64,000 nt of DNA, from NCBI GenBank assembly GCA_000209815.1, contig FP929036.1:415340-479339 (forward strand). Reading direction: 5' to 3'. Under the pieces are notes generated by a model. That model did not search any database. It saw only the letters and a program-made list of their open reading frames with translations, and was not told the origin of the DNA. How positions within the stretch are numbered: position 1 is the first letter of the stretch; every line of letters starts with the position of its first letter. Made by a program: the position numbers and the translations under genes. The DNA comes from Butyrivibrio fibrisolvens 16/4 (GTDB lineage: Bacteria; Bacillota; Clostridia; Lachnospirales; Lachnospiraceae). This document shows positions 1-8,516 of the stretch, piece by piece.

Positions 1-1
1 C

Positions 2-529
2 GAATATGGTTCAGAAATGTATAGAATCTTTAATGCACAGTGTTCTGCAGAAGAAATGTACGGCAAGTATAAAAACAATATGTACCTTTGCCAGGTAAGA
101 TATGGTAGCAATGATAGTGCTACAAGAATACCATTAATGGGCTCATTCCATGGCATATTTGTTCCAATGCTTACCAATAATCATTCTTACGGAAGTTTTG
201 CTGATTTCAGTAATGCAGGCTATCAGAATATGGCCCACGTATTTGATCAGTACCTTACAAATTTTATGGTTACAGGCAATCCTAATGGTGAAGGTTTGAA
301 TAAGTGGAGTAACTGGACAAGTGCAAATCCTGTTTCTCTTGTTCTTGATGCTGATTCAGAAAAAGCTATTGTTTCTCTTGAAAACGTTTCTTCATCATAT
401 GGAAAAATTATAGGTCAGATGAGCTCTGATGATATTGTTTCTGAAAATGTAAAAGACCTTATGGGTAAGAACGTTCTTAATGGAAGATGGTTCTCATCAA
501 CATTAGATAACTACTACAAAAACAAATAA
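2..529 (+). CDS. type-B carboxylesterase, C-terminal part (cut by window edge)
   Basis: The reading frame is open from the left window edge and ends at TAA 527-529, so only the last ~175 residues are present. The protein resembles the C-terminal third of alpha/beta-hydrolase carboxylesterases of the p-nitrobenzyl esterase type. A GSFHG segment fits the catalytic-histidine loop, and a later segment (FMVTGNPNGEG...W) matches the family's 'F..tGdPN...W' region before the C-terminus. The nucleophile (GxSxG) lies outside the window. Such enzymes hydrolyse acyl or acetyl esters, in rumen and gut Lachnospiraceae often on plant-derived substrates; that role is inferred. A palindromic terminator follows directly, so this is the last gene of its transcript. 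Confidence 0.75.
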   Translation, partial: EYGSEMYRIFNAQCSAEEMYGKYKNNMYLCQVRYGSNDSATRIPLMGSFHGIFVPMLTNNHSYGSFADFSNAGYQNMAHVFDQYLTNFMVTGNPNGEGLNKWSNWTSANPVSLVLDADSEKAIVSLENVSSSYGKIIGQMSSDDIVSENVKDLMGKNVLNGRWFSSTLDNYYKNK

Positions 530-540
530 TCTATTTTAAA

Positions 541-586
541 GAGGCGGCACATTGTGCCGCCTGGCACATTGTGCCGCCTCCTCTTT
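541..586 (+). terminator. GC-rich double-palindrome terminator after the esterase
   Basis: A perfect 9+1+9 palindrome (543-561) is followed at once by a second copy of most of it (563-578). The outer arms AAGAGGCGGC and GCCGCCTCCTCTT can also pair, so two alternative hairpins are possible. A T-rich stretch follows. It sits 12 bases past the esterase stop codon and only 15 bases before the end of the convergent cstA gene, so it may serve both. Confidence 0.7.
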
Positions 587-600
587 ATCTATCCGCTAAA

Positions 601-2061
601 CTATGCGTGATGATGTAAATGGAAATGCTTAAAGAACTCGTGATGCTCAACAGTTGCGTGGAAGAACAAACCTAAGAATATCAGTGCTGCTATAAGTCCT
701 ATTGGATAAGCTATTGTTGTTGATAAGTGCAAGCACTCTGGTGCGCAGAAGAAATAGGTTACTGATACTGCTGACATAAAGGTTGCTGGTACAACTGTAA
801 TCCAATAATTCTTAGCATTCTTATATAGATACATTGAAGCTGTCCAAAGAGCTATCATTGCAAGAGTCTGATTTGACCAGCTGAAATATCTCCAAATTAC
901 ACCGTAATTTAACTGGCTGATTAATGCACCTGCTGCAAGAAGTGGTACACAGATATATAAACGATTACGATAATGCTTCTGCTCAATCTTGAACCAGTCT
1001 GCAATAACAAGTCTAGCTGAACGGAATGCTGTATCACCTGAGGTAATAGGACATGCAATAACACCAAGCATTGCAAGAATGATACCTACACCACCCATTG
1101 TCTTTGTGCAAATATCGTATACACATGTTGCCTGACCATTTGCAAGCATCTCTGTTAATCCTACTGTCAATCCACCAGTTCTGGCATATACTGCACTACC
1201 TGCTGCCGCCCAAATAAGAGCGATTACACCTTCGCATACCATAGCGCCGTAGAATACCATATGACTTTCCTTCTCTGTCTTACAGCAACGAGCCATAAGT
1301 GGAGACTGTGTAGCATGAAAACCTGAAATAGCACCACAGGCAACAGATACAAACATCATTGGCCATATAGGTGTATTTGCTGGATGAAGATTTGATAACT
1401 GAATCTCAGGAATTGTATATCCATGAGTAACGATACCAATTCCAACACCAACAGCCATAACTAAAAGGCAAATACCAAATACTGGATAAAGCTTTCCAAT
1501 AATCTTATCGATTGGAATAAATGTTGCTATGAAGTAATAAATCAATATAATTGCAAGCCAGAAATATGTATTAGTAAGAAGACCAGAGCCTCCGTGATTA
1601 CCAATCAAAAGTGAAATCAAACCAGCTGGTCCAACTGCAAATACTGTACCAACCATTACAAGAAGAACTACACTAAAAATTCTCATGATAGTCTTCATGA
1701 TGTTTCCAAGATAAATACCTGTAAGTTCCGATACACTTGCGCCGTCGTGACGCATGCTCATAAATCCTACTGAAAAATCATGAACACCACCTGCAAGGAT
1801 TGTACCAAGTGTAATCCAAAGGAATACTGATGTACCCCACTGAGCACCTGCTAATGCTCCGTAGATAGGTCCAAGTCCAGCTATATTTAAAAGCTGAATA
1901 AGGAACAACTTCCATTTTGGCATTACTACGAAATCAACACCATCATTGATTCGTACCGCAGGAGTTTCTCTGTCGTCTGGACCATAGATGCCCTCGACAA
2001 TTCTGCCATAAACAAAGTAGCCACCAATGAGTACTGCTAAACAAACTAGAAAGCTAATCAT
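601..2061 (-). CDS. cstA: CstA-family carbon-starvation transporter
   Basis: A polytopic membrane protein of ~486 residues with the CstA N-terminal signature region (PKWKLFLIQLLNIAGLGP..GA, then GGVHDF and MSMRHDG) and about 12 hydrophobic segments. CstA proteins take up pyruvate or peptides during carbon limitation. This is the shorter Firmicute form; the E. coli protein is ~700 residues. A longer start exists at 2079, but its first codons (ATGGGGGTG) contain the GGGGGTG ribosome binding site for the ATG at 2061, so the inner start is preferred. The C-terminus is histidine-rich (HHEFFKHFHLHHHA). It stands alone, with the chemotaxis gene's terminator just upstream. The substrate is not determinable here. 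Confidence 0.88.
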   Translation of the reverse strand: MISFLVCLAVLIGGYFVYGRIVEGIYGPDDRETPAVRINDGVDFVVMPKWKLFLIQLLNIAGLGPIYGALAGAQWGTSVFLWITLGTILAGGVHDFSVGFMSMRHDGASVSELTGIYLGNIMKTIMRIFSVVLLVMVGTVFAVGPAGLISLLIGNHGGSGLLTNTYFWLAIILIYYFIATFIPIDKIIGKLYPVFGICLLVMAVGVGIGIVTHGYTIPEIQLSNLHPANTPIWPMMFVSVACGAISGFHATQSPLMARCCKTEKESHMVFYGAMVCEGVIALIWAAAGSAVYARTGGLTVGLTEMLANGQATCVYDICTKTMGGVGIILAMLGVIACPITSGDTAFRSARLVIADWFKIEQKHYRNRLYICVPLLAAGALISQLNYGVIWRYFSWSNQTLAMIALWTASMYLYKNAKNYWITVVPATFMSAVSVTYFFCAPECLHLSTTIAYPIGLIAALIFLGLFFHATVEHHEFFKHFHLHHHA

Positions 2062-2179
2062 AAAATAATTCACCCCCATTCATTTAAACGTCCCAATCGG
2101 ACCCTTTTCAGCTTGATTATAGTTCTCGTAAATAGACAGTTCAATAATGTTGGTAAAAATTTCACAGTAAAACATAAAA

Positions 2180-2209
2180 AGGCAAGGGCCTTTATCTGTG
2201 CCCTTGCCT
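2180..2209 (-). terminator. Rho-independent terminator of the chemotaxis receptor gene
   Basis: Arms GGCAAGGGC (2181-2189) and GCCCTTGCC (2200-2208) form a 9-bp stem. On the minus strand it is followed by a run of five T. It lies 16 bases past the receptor's stop codon. Confidence 0.9.
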
Positions 2210-2224
2210 CTATATTTTTACTTA

Positions 2225-4279
2225 TTAATCCACATTAAACTGATTAATAGCAACCTTCAAATCGTTAGCATTATTCTTTGTTTCCTTAGCCAGATTCTCG
2301 ATACCCTGAGACAGCTCATCAGTCTGAGTGTTCTTTCCTAAGATACTTGCAACGCCTTCTGTATTTTCTACAGATGCATCATTTACAGATTCAATCTGCT
2401 TTGCAATCTCATCAACTGATGCTGATAGATTATTCATCACATCGCCTATATCTGCCACCGCCTGCTTTATAGTAGATATACCCTCATCATAGTGTTCGCT
2501 CTGAGCTGAGAATACTTCAAAGCTGGCAATAACGTCATTCTTAATGAAGTCGATAAGATTAGAAACCTGATTTCTTACATTAACAACAGATTCATTGCTG
2601 GCGGCTACGATCTCCGTAATGTTCATAGCTGTTTCCTTTGACTGGTCTGCCAATGCACCGATTTCTCCAGCAACAACTGCAAAGCCACGTCCTGCTTCTC
2701 CAGCTCTTGCAGCCTCAATTGAAGCATTTAATGATAGCAGGTTAGTCTGTGAGGTAATGGACATGATATCTTCTGCCAGTTCATTAATCTGCTCAACAGC
2801 CTTCAGGCTTTCCAATGCCTCCTGCATTGAAGCCATTGTCTCCTGAAGTGTAGCCATATTCTTCTGAATTTCATCATTAATCTTTTCGTTAATTTCAGAA
2901 GCAGATTTAATTAAGTCCTCGGAATCAGACTGGCCCTCCTCAACCTTTGTGGAAACCTCGGCTACCAATGAAACAATGTTTTCAATCTCTGCATGAACTG
3001 TTTCGATAGCATCATTTGTCTCATTAATCTTTACTGCAAGATTATCTGCTATGCTCTTATTTTCTGAGGTGATATCAGCCAGAACTTTTGATGCATCATC
3101 CAAATCACCAGCACTTCCATCCATCACATTACTATATTCTTTGAATACACTTACTGCACCTCTCAAGCTAAAAATAACTCGTTTGGTATCTGCAGCAAGT
3201 TTTCCTATTTCATCTGCTCGTTTTTCAAATCCTACAATCTCATTACTATCACTCAAGTCTAATGCTGCAACCTTTGACAATGCCTCCTGTATCTTTGAAA
3301 TTGGCTTAATCATATGGCCTATTATCAAAACAAGTAATAATCCAATTAGAATAATAATTATAAGACCATTTATTACCATCTTGTTTGTGGCGGCATATGC
3401 CTGACCATAAAACTCATTTGTGTCTGTTCCTACAAACAGCAGCCAGTCATTCTCAGGCAGGTACTCATAGTATCCATACATAGGTCGGCCTGTTCCAACC
3501 TGATCATAGCGAACAACACCTTCTATTGTTTCATCAGTACCTGTGGATATTTTCTCCATAACTGACAAAACAGCAGGATTTTCTGGTGCTAAGGTAATTT
3601 CATCTGGATTGCTTGAATAGTAAACCGTAGGGTTTCTAACACCTGTTAGTATTACATCCTGATTTTCCGCAAGATGAATTCCTTTTTCAAGTATCTCATA
3701 AAACTCCGTTGTGTCTATCTCGACAGAACAGTAACCTGCAGGCTGCCCGTTGTTTTTATATGATGAGCGGGCGAAAATAATACTAATTTCATTCGTAGCC
3801 GGTGATACTGCGGTAACACTGTTGTAAACAGTTTTTCCTTCATCATTATAATATAGCCCCTGAATCATCTTAATTCTATCAGGATCATTCTGATAGCCTA
3901 TCATATCAGAATTGGTGTGAGTAAGAACCTTTCCATTGTATTCTACGTAAAATAAACTTTTACTATTTGGAATGGCTTTCATATATTCTTTTGTATATAT
4001 CTCAGCAGTTTCCTGGATTGCAGAATCTTCCGGATACTCTTTCAAAGATGCCATTTCTTTTGAAATCATAAAGCCGTCCAGATATGCATATTGCTTCTGA
4101 GTGTATGCATCAAGACGTGCAGTAATTTGCTCAACAAATCCAGTAAGAGTCTTTTCTGCATTATCCCGCATCATATTATACATGCTAAATGATGCTATCA
4201 GATTCTGCACAATAATACCGATTGCTGTGGCTATAATAATATAAAAGGTAATTCTTACAGAAAGTTTCTTGAATCGCAT
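2225..4279 (-). CDS. methyl-accepting chemotaxis protein with extracellular Cache-type sensor
   Basis: A 684-residue receptor. Transmembrane segment 1 is at ~10-30, followed by a ~270-residue extracellular sensor that looks like a dCache domain. Transmembrane segment 2 is at ~302-325, then a HAMP-like linker and a long coiled-coil signalling domain. The conserved hairpin tip ([20 protein letters not shown]) identifies it as an MCP coupling to CheA/CheW. The ligand is unknown; dCache domains commonly bind amino acids or other small metabolites. A GGGAGG site lies 6 bases before the ATG. It is monocistronic, with terminators on both sides. It fits a flagellated host, as do the sigma-D-like promoters elsewhere in the window. 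Confidence 0.92.
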   Translation of the reverse strand: MRFKKLSVRITFYIIIATAIGIIVQNLIASFSMYNMMRDNAEKTLTGFVEQITARLDAYTQKQYAYLDGFMISKEMASLKEYPEDSAIQETAEIYTKEYMKAIPNSKSLFYVEYNGKVLTHTNSDMIGYQNDPDRIKMIQGLYYNDEGKTVYNSVTAVSPATNEISIIFARSSYKNNGQPAGYCSVEIDTTEFYEILEKGIHLAENQDVILTGVRNPTVYYSSNPDEITLAPENPAVLSVMEKISTGTDETIEGVVRYDQVGTGRPMYGYYEYLPENDWLLFVGTDTNEFYGQAYAATNKMVINGLIIIILIGLLLVLIIGHMIKPISKIQEALSKVAALDLSDSNEIVGFEKRADEIGKLAADTKRVIFSLRGAVSVFKEYSNVMDGSAGDLDDASKVLADITSENKSIADNLAVKINETNDAIETVHAEIENIVSLVAEVSTKVEEGQSDSEDLIKSASEINEKINDEIQKNMATLQETMASMQEALESLKAVEQINELAEDIMSITSQTNLLSLNASIEAARAGEAGRGFAVVAGEIGALADQSKETAMNITEIVAASNESVVNVRNQVSNLIDFIKNDVIASFEVFSAQSEHYDEGISTIKQAVADIGDVMNNLSASVDEIAKQIESVNDASVENTEGVASILGKNTQTDELSQGIENLAKETKNNANDLKVAINQFNVD

Positions 4280-4388
4280 AAAAACCTCCCTACAAAGTTT
4301 TATGTAGACAATGCCCCATTACATCACTCCTACTATAACAAACAAATCCAAACAAATTGTTTTCTATTTGTGTTTTTTATTTAAAAAA

Positions 4389-4418
4389 AGGCAAGGACAA
4401 TAGTCCCTGCCTAAAAAA
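4389..4418 (-). terminator. terminator of the small-protein gene at 4434
   Basis: Arms GGCAAGGAC (4390-4398) and GTCCCTGCC (4403-4411) pair with one mismatch around a 4-base loop. On the minus strand it is followed by a T-rich tract. It closely resembles the terminator at 2180. Confidence 0.8.
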
Positions 4419-4433
4419 TCTTATGATATTTTT

Positions 4434-4697
4434 CTATGCAAAAGCATCAAATCTATTTCCTGCCATACCATAGGAATTTCCGATTCCTGCTTTGCTGTAG
4501 CCTGTGTTGGCTGTCTTAAACTGAGAAGCAATTTCATTGAAAGCATTAGCAGTTTTTCTACGTTGCTCCAACATAGCTGTTGGGTCAATGAGCTGTTCCT
4601 TTTCAATAGACTCTGTCTTTACATTGGCATTAGGATACTGCTGAACACTTGCTACCTGACTATATGAATTTATTCCATTGATAGGTGCTAAAGCCAT
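4434..4697 (-). CDS. small Asn/Ser/Tyr-rich protein of unknown function (87 aa)
   Basis: No family recognised. The start is taken at 4697 (MALAPINGINSYSQ), not at the upstream ATG 4712, because that ATG sits inside ATGGAGGGT, whose GGAGGG is the ribosome binding site 7 bases before the inner ATG. There is no signal peptide or membrane segment. The middle (residues ~30-60) is charged and probably helical. The tail is Gly/Asn/Tyr-rich (IGNSYGMAGNRFDAFA) and faintly recalls the C-terminus of the FliD-like protein at 30564. It lies alone between two hairpins, downstream of suf and upstream of a chemotaxis receptor. Its ribosome binding site is locked in a hairpin (next entry), so expression is probably controlled after transcription initiation. 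Confidence 0.6.
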   Translation of the reverse strand: MALAPINGINSYSQVASVQQYPNANVKTESIEKEQLIDPTAMLEQRRKTANAFNEIASQFKTANTGYSKAGIGNSYGMAGNRFDAFA

Positions 4698-4704
4698 ATA
4701 AAAA

Positions 4705-4746
4705 CCCTCCATAGGTGAGTAAACTCATACTAACACCTTTGGAGGG
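4705..4746 (-). promoter_or_regulatory. 5'-leader hairpin sequestering the ribosome binding site
   Basis: On the minus strand CCCTCCAAAGGTG pairs with CACCTATGGAGGG across a 16-base loop. The GGAGGG in the 3' arm is the ribosome binding site of the 87-residue gene. A 13-position stem with a two-base internal mismatch would block translation unless opened by temperature, a ligand, an antisense RNA or a protein. No known riboswitch consensus was recognised. Confidence 0.55.
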
Positions 4747-4800
4747 TTGAAAACTAAAATACACAAAGAATAGATATTAAATTCTTTGTTTTTTCACTAA

Positions 4801-4850
4801 AGGACAGGGTGAGGTTTTTACCCCTCATCAGTCATCTTCGGTGACATCCT
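4801..4850 (-). other. possible three-way-junction RNA element just after the suf operon
   Basis: Directly after the sufB stop, the minus strand reads AGGA, then a small hairpin GTCAC-CGAA-GATGAC, then a hairpin TGAGG...CCTCA with an 8-base loop, then TCCT. The outer AGGA/TCCT can close a junction. No T-run follows, so it is not a standard terminator. It could stabilise the suf mRNA 3' end. No known family recognised. Confidence 0.3.
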
Positions 4851-4852
4851 AA

Positions 4853-5776
4853 TTATCTAAGGAAGCCTGCTACAATCTGCTCCTCAGCTTCTTCCTCTGT
4901 AAGGCCAAGAGACATAAGCTTTATAAGCTGATCTCCAGCAATCTTTCCGATGGCTGCCTCGTGGATAAGTGCAGCATCTACATTCTTAGCATCAAGCTTT
5001 GGAATAGCAACAACGTGTGCATTACCCATGATGATAGCATCGCAGGCAGCGTGTCCATTGCAGGCTGTGTTTCCTTCAATAGAAACCTCAAAAATCTGCT
5101 CTGAATCATCCTTTGCAACAGAACGAGAAACTACATCTGCACTTGAGCCCTCACCATTAAGTGCTACCTTGTAATCTGAAGTAGCTGTCTGAGAACCGTG
5201 AGTCATAAGTGCCTCGTGGATGAGAAGTGTAGCACCTTCCTTAAGCTCTGCAAGATTAGTACGAACTGTAGAGTCAACGCCCTTAATCTGCACCATCTCC
5301 ATCTCTACATAGCTGCCTTCCTCCTGATAAACCTCTGTAACAGGATTAAGGATACGGGCTCCCTTTCCGTCGCCCTCGCCATAGTGCTTCTCAACGTATT
5401 TAACCTTGGCATTCTTTCCTACGTGGAATGTATGAATACCATCGTGCTGTGAATCCTGATCTCCACAATTGTGAATACCACAACCTGCAACGATAGTAAC
5501 ATCGGCATCCTCACCGATGTAGAAATCGTTGTATACCATATCCTTAAGGCCGCTCTCTGAAAGGACTACTGGGATATGAACACTTTCCCCCTTTGTGCCA
5601 GCCTTAACAATAATATCAATACCTGGCTTGTCTTCCTTTGAAACAATATCGATGTTTGCAGTAGTGTTGCGACCAGCGCTTGCTCCATTGGCACGAATGT
5701 TGTACGCACCCTGTGGAATACTATCTAAATCTGCAACCTCGTGCAGAATGTTCTTTTGAATTGCATCAAGAGCCAT
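4853..5776 (-). CDS. sufB: SufB/SufD-family Fe-S cluster scaffold protein (short form)
   Basis: A 307-residue SufB/SufD-type protein with the parallel beta-helix core and the family's C-terminal helical motif (HEAAIGKIAGDQLIKLMSLGLTEEEA...). It forms a complex with the SufC ATPase on which Fe-S clusters are assembled in the cytoplasm. It is shorter than classical SufB (~470) or SufD (~420). sufC lies immediately upstream with a TAATG stop/start overlap, so the two are translationally coupled. No sufS, sufU or a second SufB/D is adjacent, so this is a two-gene 'minimal SUF' arrangement of the kind known in strict anaerobes. The gene symbol is by homology; one protein may do the work of both B and D. 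Confidence 0.85.
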   Translation of the reverse strand: MALDAIQKNILHEVADLDSIPQGAYNIRANGASAGRNTTANIDIVSKEDKPGIDIIVKAGTKGESVHIPVVLSESGLKDMVYNDFYIGEDADVTIVAGCGIHNCGDQDSQHDGIHTFHVGKNAKVKYVEKHYGEGDGKGARILNPVTEVYQEEGSYVEMEMVQIKGVDSTVRTNLAELKEGATLLIHEALMTHGSQTATSDYKVALNGEGSSADVVSRSVAKDDSEQIFEVSIEGNTACNGHAACDAIIMGNAHVVAIPKLDAKNVDAALIHEAAIGKIAGDQLIKLMSLGLTEEEAEEQIVAGFLR

Positions 5777-6516
5777 TACTCGTCACCTCCTAATTTCTCG
5801 CAGGCAATGCTTGCTGCGGAATCTGTACCAAGGAGTCCTGGAAGGATTTCATCCTTTGGGCCCTGCTTCTTAACCTTGCCGTTTTCAATAACTACAATTT
5901 CATCGGCGATGTTAAGAATACGCTCCTGGTGAGAGATAACGATAATTGTACCATTAATAGTCTTTCTCATATTTTCAAAAACCTTGATAAGGTTCTGGAA
6001 ACTCCAAAGATCGATACCAGCCTCTGGCTCGTCAAAAATAGAAAGCTTTGTGCCACGAGCAAGAACTGTAGCGATTTCGATACGCTTGAGCTCTCCACCT
6101 GAAAGTGATGAATTTACCTCACGCTCTACATAATCCTTTGCGCAAAGGCCTACCTTTGAAAGGTACTCACAAGCTGCTGCAACAGAAATATTCTCTCCTG
6201 CTGCAAGACGAAGTAAATCAATTACTCTAATTCCCTTGAAATGAACAGGTGCCTGGAAAGCAAAGCTGATGCCCATTTTTGCACGCTCAGTAATATTTTT
6301 ATCAGAGATATCCACACCATCCAGAATAATCTGACCTGATGTGAGCTGATTAACACCCATGATGAGCTTTGCAAGTGTAGACTTACCGCCACCATTTGGG
6401 CCTGTAATAACAATGAATTTTCCATCATCTACTGTAAGGTTGAGACCGTCGATGATTTCCTTTGTAGTATCACCTTCATCATCAACCCTATAGGTAAGGT
6501 TTTTGATTTCTAACAT
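5776..6516 (-). CDS. sufC: SufC Fe-S cluster assembly ATPase
   Basis: A 246-residue ABC ATPase with Walker A GPNGGGKST, a Q-loop at SFAFQAP, signature LSGGELKRIE, Walker B LSIFDEPEAGID and a switch histidine in ISHQE. The LSGGELKR signature and EAGID after Walker B are typical of SufC rather than transport ATPases. It powers the SufB-type scaffold encoded by the overlapping downstream gene. A good GAGGAG ribosome binding site precedes the ATG, and an imperfect inverted repeat lies ~60 bases upstream. The operon ends after sufB. Confidence 0.93.
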   Translation of the reverse strand: MLEIKNLTYRVDDEGDTTKEIIDGLNLTVDDGKFIVITGPNGGGKSTLAKLIMGVNQLTSGQIILDGVDISDKNITERAKMGISFAFQAPVHFKGIRVIDLLRLAAGENISVAAACEYLSKVGLCAKDYVEREVNSSLSGGELKRIEIATVLARGTKLSIFDEPEAGIDLWSFQNLIKVFENMRKTINGTIIVISHQERILNIADEIVVIENGKVKKQGPKDEILPGLLGTDSAASIACEKLGGDE

Positions 6517-6576
6517 TTTAGTACTCCTCTAACTATGTAACTAATATATCTTCTGTAATTATCCTGCCAGGGACAA

Positions 6577-6599
6577 TTACCCTACAACTTTTAGGTCAA
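6577..6599. promoter_or_regulatory. candidate operator upstream of sufCB (inverted repeat)
   Basis: TTACCCTA, 7 bases, then TAGGTCAA: an 8-bp inverted repeat matching at six positions. On the minus strand it lies just before a possible -35/-10 pair (TTGTAG, 18 bases, GATAAT). Rrf2-type regulators such as IscR often control suf genes, but no regulator gene is adjacent, so this is inference. Confidence 0.35.
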
Positions 6600-6659
6600 T
6601 TAATTATGCCAAAATATAATAACACAGAAGTCCTAATTGTCTAAGCTTTTTTTCAAAAT

Positions 6660-6689
6660 AAAAAGCCTACTGATAAATGTTATCAGTAG
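6660..6689 (-). terminator. terminator of the SGNH hydrolase gene
   Basis: A perfect 10-bp stem, CTACTGATAA (6667-6676) with TTATCAGTAG (6680-6689), and a 3-base loop. On the minus strand GCTTTTTATTTT follows. Confidence 0.92.
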
Positions 6690-6699
6690 ACCTTTCTCA

Positions 6700-7416
6700 T
6701 TAGCAAAGTTCTGCCATCTTTTCTGTTACCTTGTCGTTTATTATACCCTGATTTATAAGAGTATAGATGGTCTGATATGTGGTTTTATTATAATGAATAC
6801 CATCCTTAGACTGGACATTTCCAAGCATGGTGGAGTATGTATCAATGTACTTAACATTCTCGCTAAGCCCCTGCTGCATACGAGTGTTCCAGCTCTCAAT
6901 AAGGTCGTTTGTAATTCCTGGATATGCCTTTGTCTCAAATGCCATTGGATTTACTGAAACGTAATATACATTCGCTCCAAGAGCTGTCCAGGCGGCTGCC
7001 TTTTCATTAATATACTCTGTATACTTTCCAGTGTATGATAGACTTCTCACATCATTTACACCCATCAGAATTACTACATCTGTATTAGCGTTAATTGCTG
7101 ATTCTACAGCAGGTACACCAGTCTTTTTCATCCAGGAAAGACCCATACCAACCTTTGCAGACCAGACATTTGCATTCTTTCCAACTGCACTCTTCATTCC
7201 AACTGTTCTGGAGTCTCCTATGATAACTAGCTGACGTGTTGCCTGCTCGGCTGTCACCTGTGCAATCTGCTGCTGCAAAACAATATCATCCTGCTGCTCT
7301 ACTGTCTCTATTGTTTCTACACTCTCCTGAGCCTCAGCATTTTGAAGAGGAACAAGACATAAAACAAAAAGCATTATAACAGTTACTGTTCTTAAAAATT
7401 TCTTCTTATTACTCAT
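6700..7416 (-). CDS. secreted SGNH/GDSL-family hydrolase
   Basis: A 238-residue protein with an N-terminal signal peptide (lysine-rich start, hydrophobic residues 9-24, likely cut after the AEA near residue 29). The SGNH blocks are all visible: GDSRTVG carries the nucleophile Ser, a glycine occurs in VGMGLSWM, the GVND segment carries the Asn, and DGIHYN near the end carries the catalytic Asp/His pair. Enzymes of this family remove acyl groups, for example from polysaccharides or peptidoglycan. The substrate cannot be told from sequence. It is a single-gene unit with its own terminator, divergent from the AraC gene. Confidence 0.85.
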   Translation of the reverse strand: MSNKKKFLRTVTVIMLFVLCLVPLQNAEAQESVETIETVEQQDDIVLQQQIAQVTAEQATRQLVIIGDSRTVGMKSAVGKNANVWSAKVGMGLSWMKKTGVPAVESAINANTDVVILMGVNDVRSLSYTGKYTEYINEKAAAWTALGANVYYVSVNPMAFETKAYPGITNDLIESWNTRMQQGLSENVKYIDTYSTMLGNVQSKDGIHYNKTTYQTIYTLINQGIINDKVTEKMAELC

Positions 7417-7574
7417 AACTTTCTTTCTTAAAACTTAACAAAAAAACTTTCTGCATTATAATACCTGATTGTGTCTAAATTATGTCCAATATTTTTAACA
7501 TAATTCTCATAATCTGTCAAATAACACAGAATTTTAATAATATATTTAAGGGTATATAAATACTATTTTAGGTT

Positions 7575-7603
7575 GTTTCATACCCATAATTTTCTGCTAT
7601 AAT
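7575..7603 (+). promoter_or_regulatory. likely promoter of the AraC/PHP pair
   Basis: A consensus -10 TATAAT (7598-7603) lies 17 bases after GTTTCA (7575-7580), a weak -35, with an alternative TTGTTT two bases earlier. The weak -35 suggests activation. A long A/T-rich spacer separates it from the divergent SGNH gene. Confidence 0.5.
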
Positions 7604-7670
7604 CAATTTGTTCACGTTGTATCTAAAGGTTTTAACGAGTTTTCATACTCATTTTTAAGGGAGGGTATCC

Positions 7671-8498
7671 TTGGAAGTATTAGGCGTAGACAAAGTAAAA
7701 TATGTGGATATGACCAAATCCAACGACTTCTTCTTATTTGAAGTAGGACGATATAAATCCTATCCGGGCTACAGCTTTGGCCCTGTTATCCGCACCAGAA
7801 CCATATTTCACTATGTTATTTCTGGCAAAGGTCATCTTATAATGAATGACAATAAATACGAGCTAAAGGCAGGCCAAGGTTTTCTTATTCCAGCCCAGTG
7901 CAAGGCTTTTTATCAGGCTGATATGGAGGACCCTTGGGAATATACCTGGATTCACATAGACGGTCCCCGTGCCTCAGAGCTATTTCACGCTGCCGGGCTT
8001 TCAAAGGACAGTCCTATTTTCATTCCTACAGAAGATGCCAGCGAGATTCTAGATTATATCGAAGCTATCTACGATAATGATGACAAAGAATGCATCTGCT
8101 ATTCAAAGGTCTATGAATTTTTCCAATGCCTTCTTTCAAAATCATCTACCAAGCCTGAGGTTGAAAAGGCAGACCCACGTCTTGCATATGTAAAAAGTGC
8201 CATCAGCTATATTCAGCTTAAATATTCCGAGCCGATTAATGTTGATGATCTGGCAAATGCCTGCGGTTTGAACAGAAGCTATCTAACACGAGTTTTTAAG
8301 CATGCAACAGGCTATACACCTCAATCCTATCTTGCTTTTTATCGCATGAAAAAGGCTTCTAAAATGTTGGAAGAAACCAATGAATCCGTAAGCAATATTG
8401 CATTTATGGTTGGATATTCTGATTCATTTACCTTTTCAAAAGCTTTCAAGCGATATAGCAGTATGTCACCTCGTGAATACAGAATCACACATCAATAA
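7671..8498 (+). CDS. AraC-family transcriptional regulator with cupin sensor domain
   Basis: A 275-residue protein. Residues ~25-165 form an AraC-type cupin ligand-binding domain (FHYVISGKGHLIMNDNKYELKAGQGFLIPA). Residues ~180-275 form the double helix-turn-helix DNA-binding domain (DDLANACGLNRSYLTRVFK..., NIAFMVGYSDSFTFSKAFKRY...SPREYR). The start is a TTG with a strong GGGAGGG site 5 bases before it; no better ATG exists. Proteins of this layout usually respond to sugars and control carbohydrate genes. The PHP phosphatase begins 18 bases downstream, so the two are probably co-transcribed. The effector and targets are unknown. Confidence 0.88.
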   Translation: MEVLGVDKVKYVDMTKSNDFFLFEVGRYKSYPGYSFGPVIRTRTIFHYVISGKGHLIMNDNKYELKAGQGFLIPAQCKAFYQADMEDPWEYTWIHIDGPRASELFHAAGLSKDSPIFIPTEDASEILDYIEAIYDNDDKECICYSKVYEFFQCLLSKSSTKPEVEKADPRLAYVKSAISYIQLKYSEPINVDDLANACGLNRSYLTRVFKHATGYTPQSYLAFYRMKKASKMLEETNESVSNIAFMVGYSDSFTFSKAFKRYSSMSPREYRITHQ

Positions 8499-8516
8499 AG
8501 ATTATTGGAGAAAATA

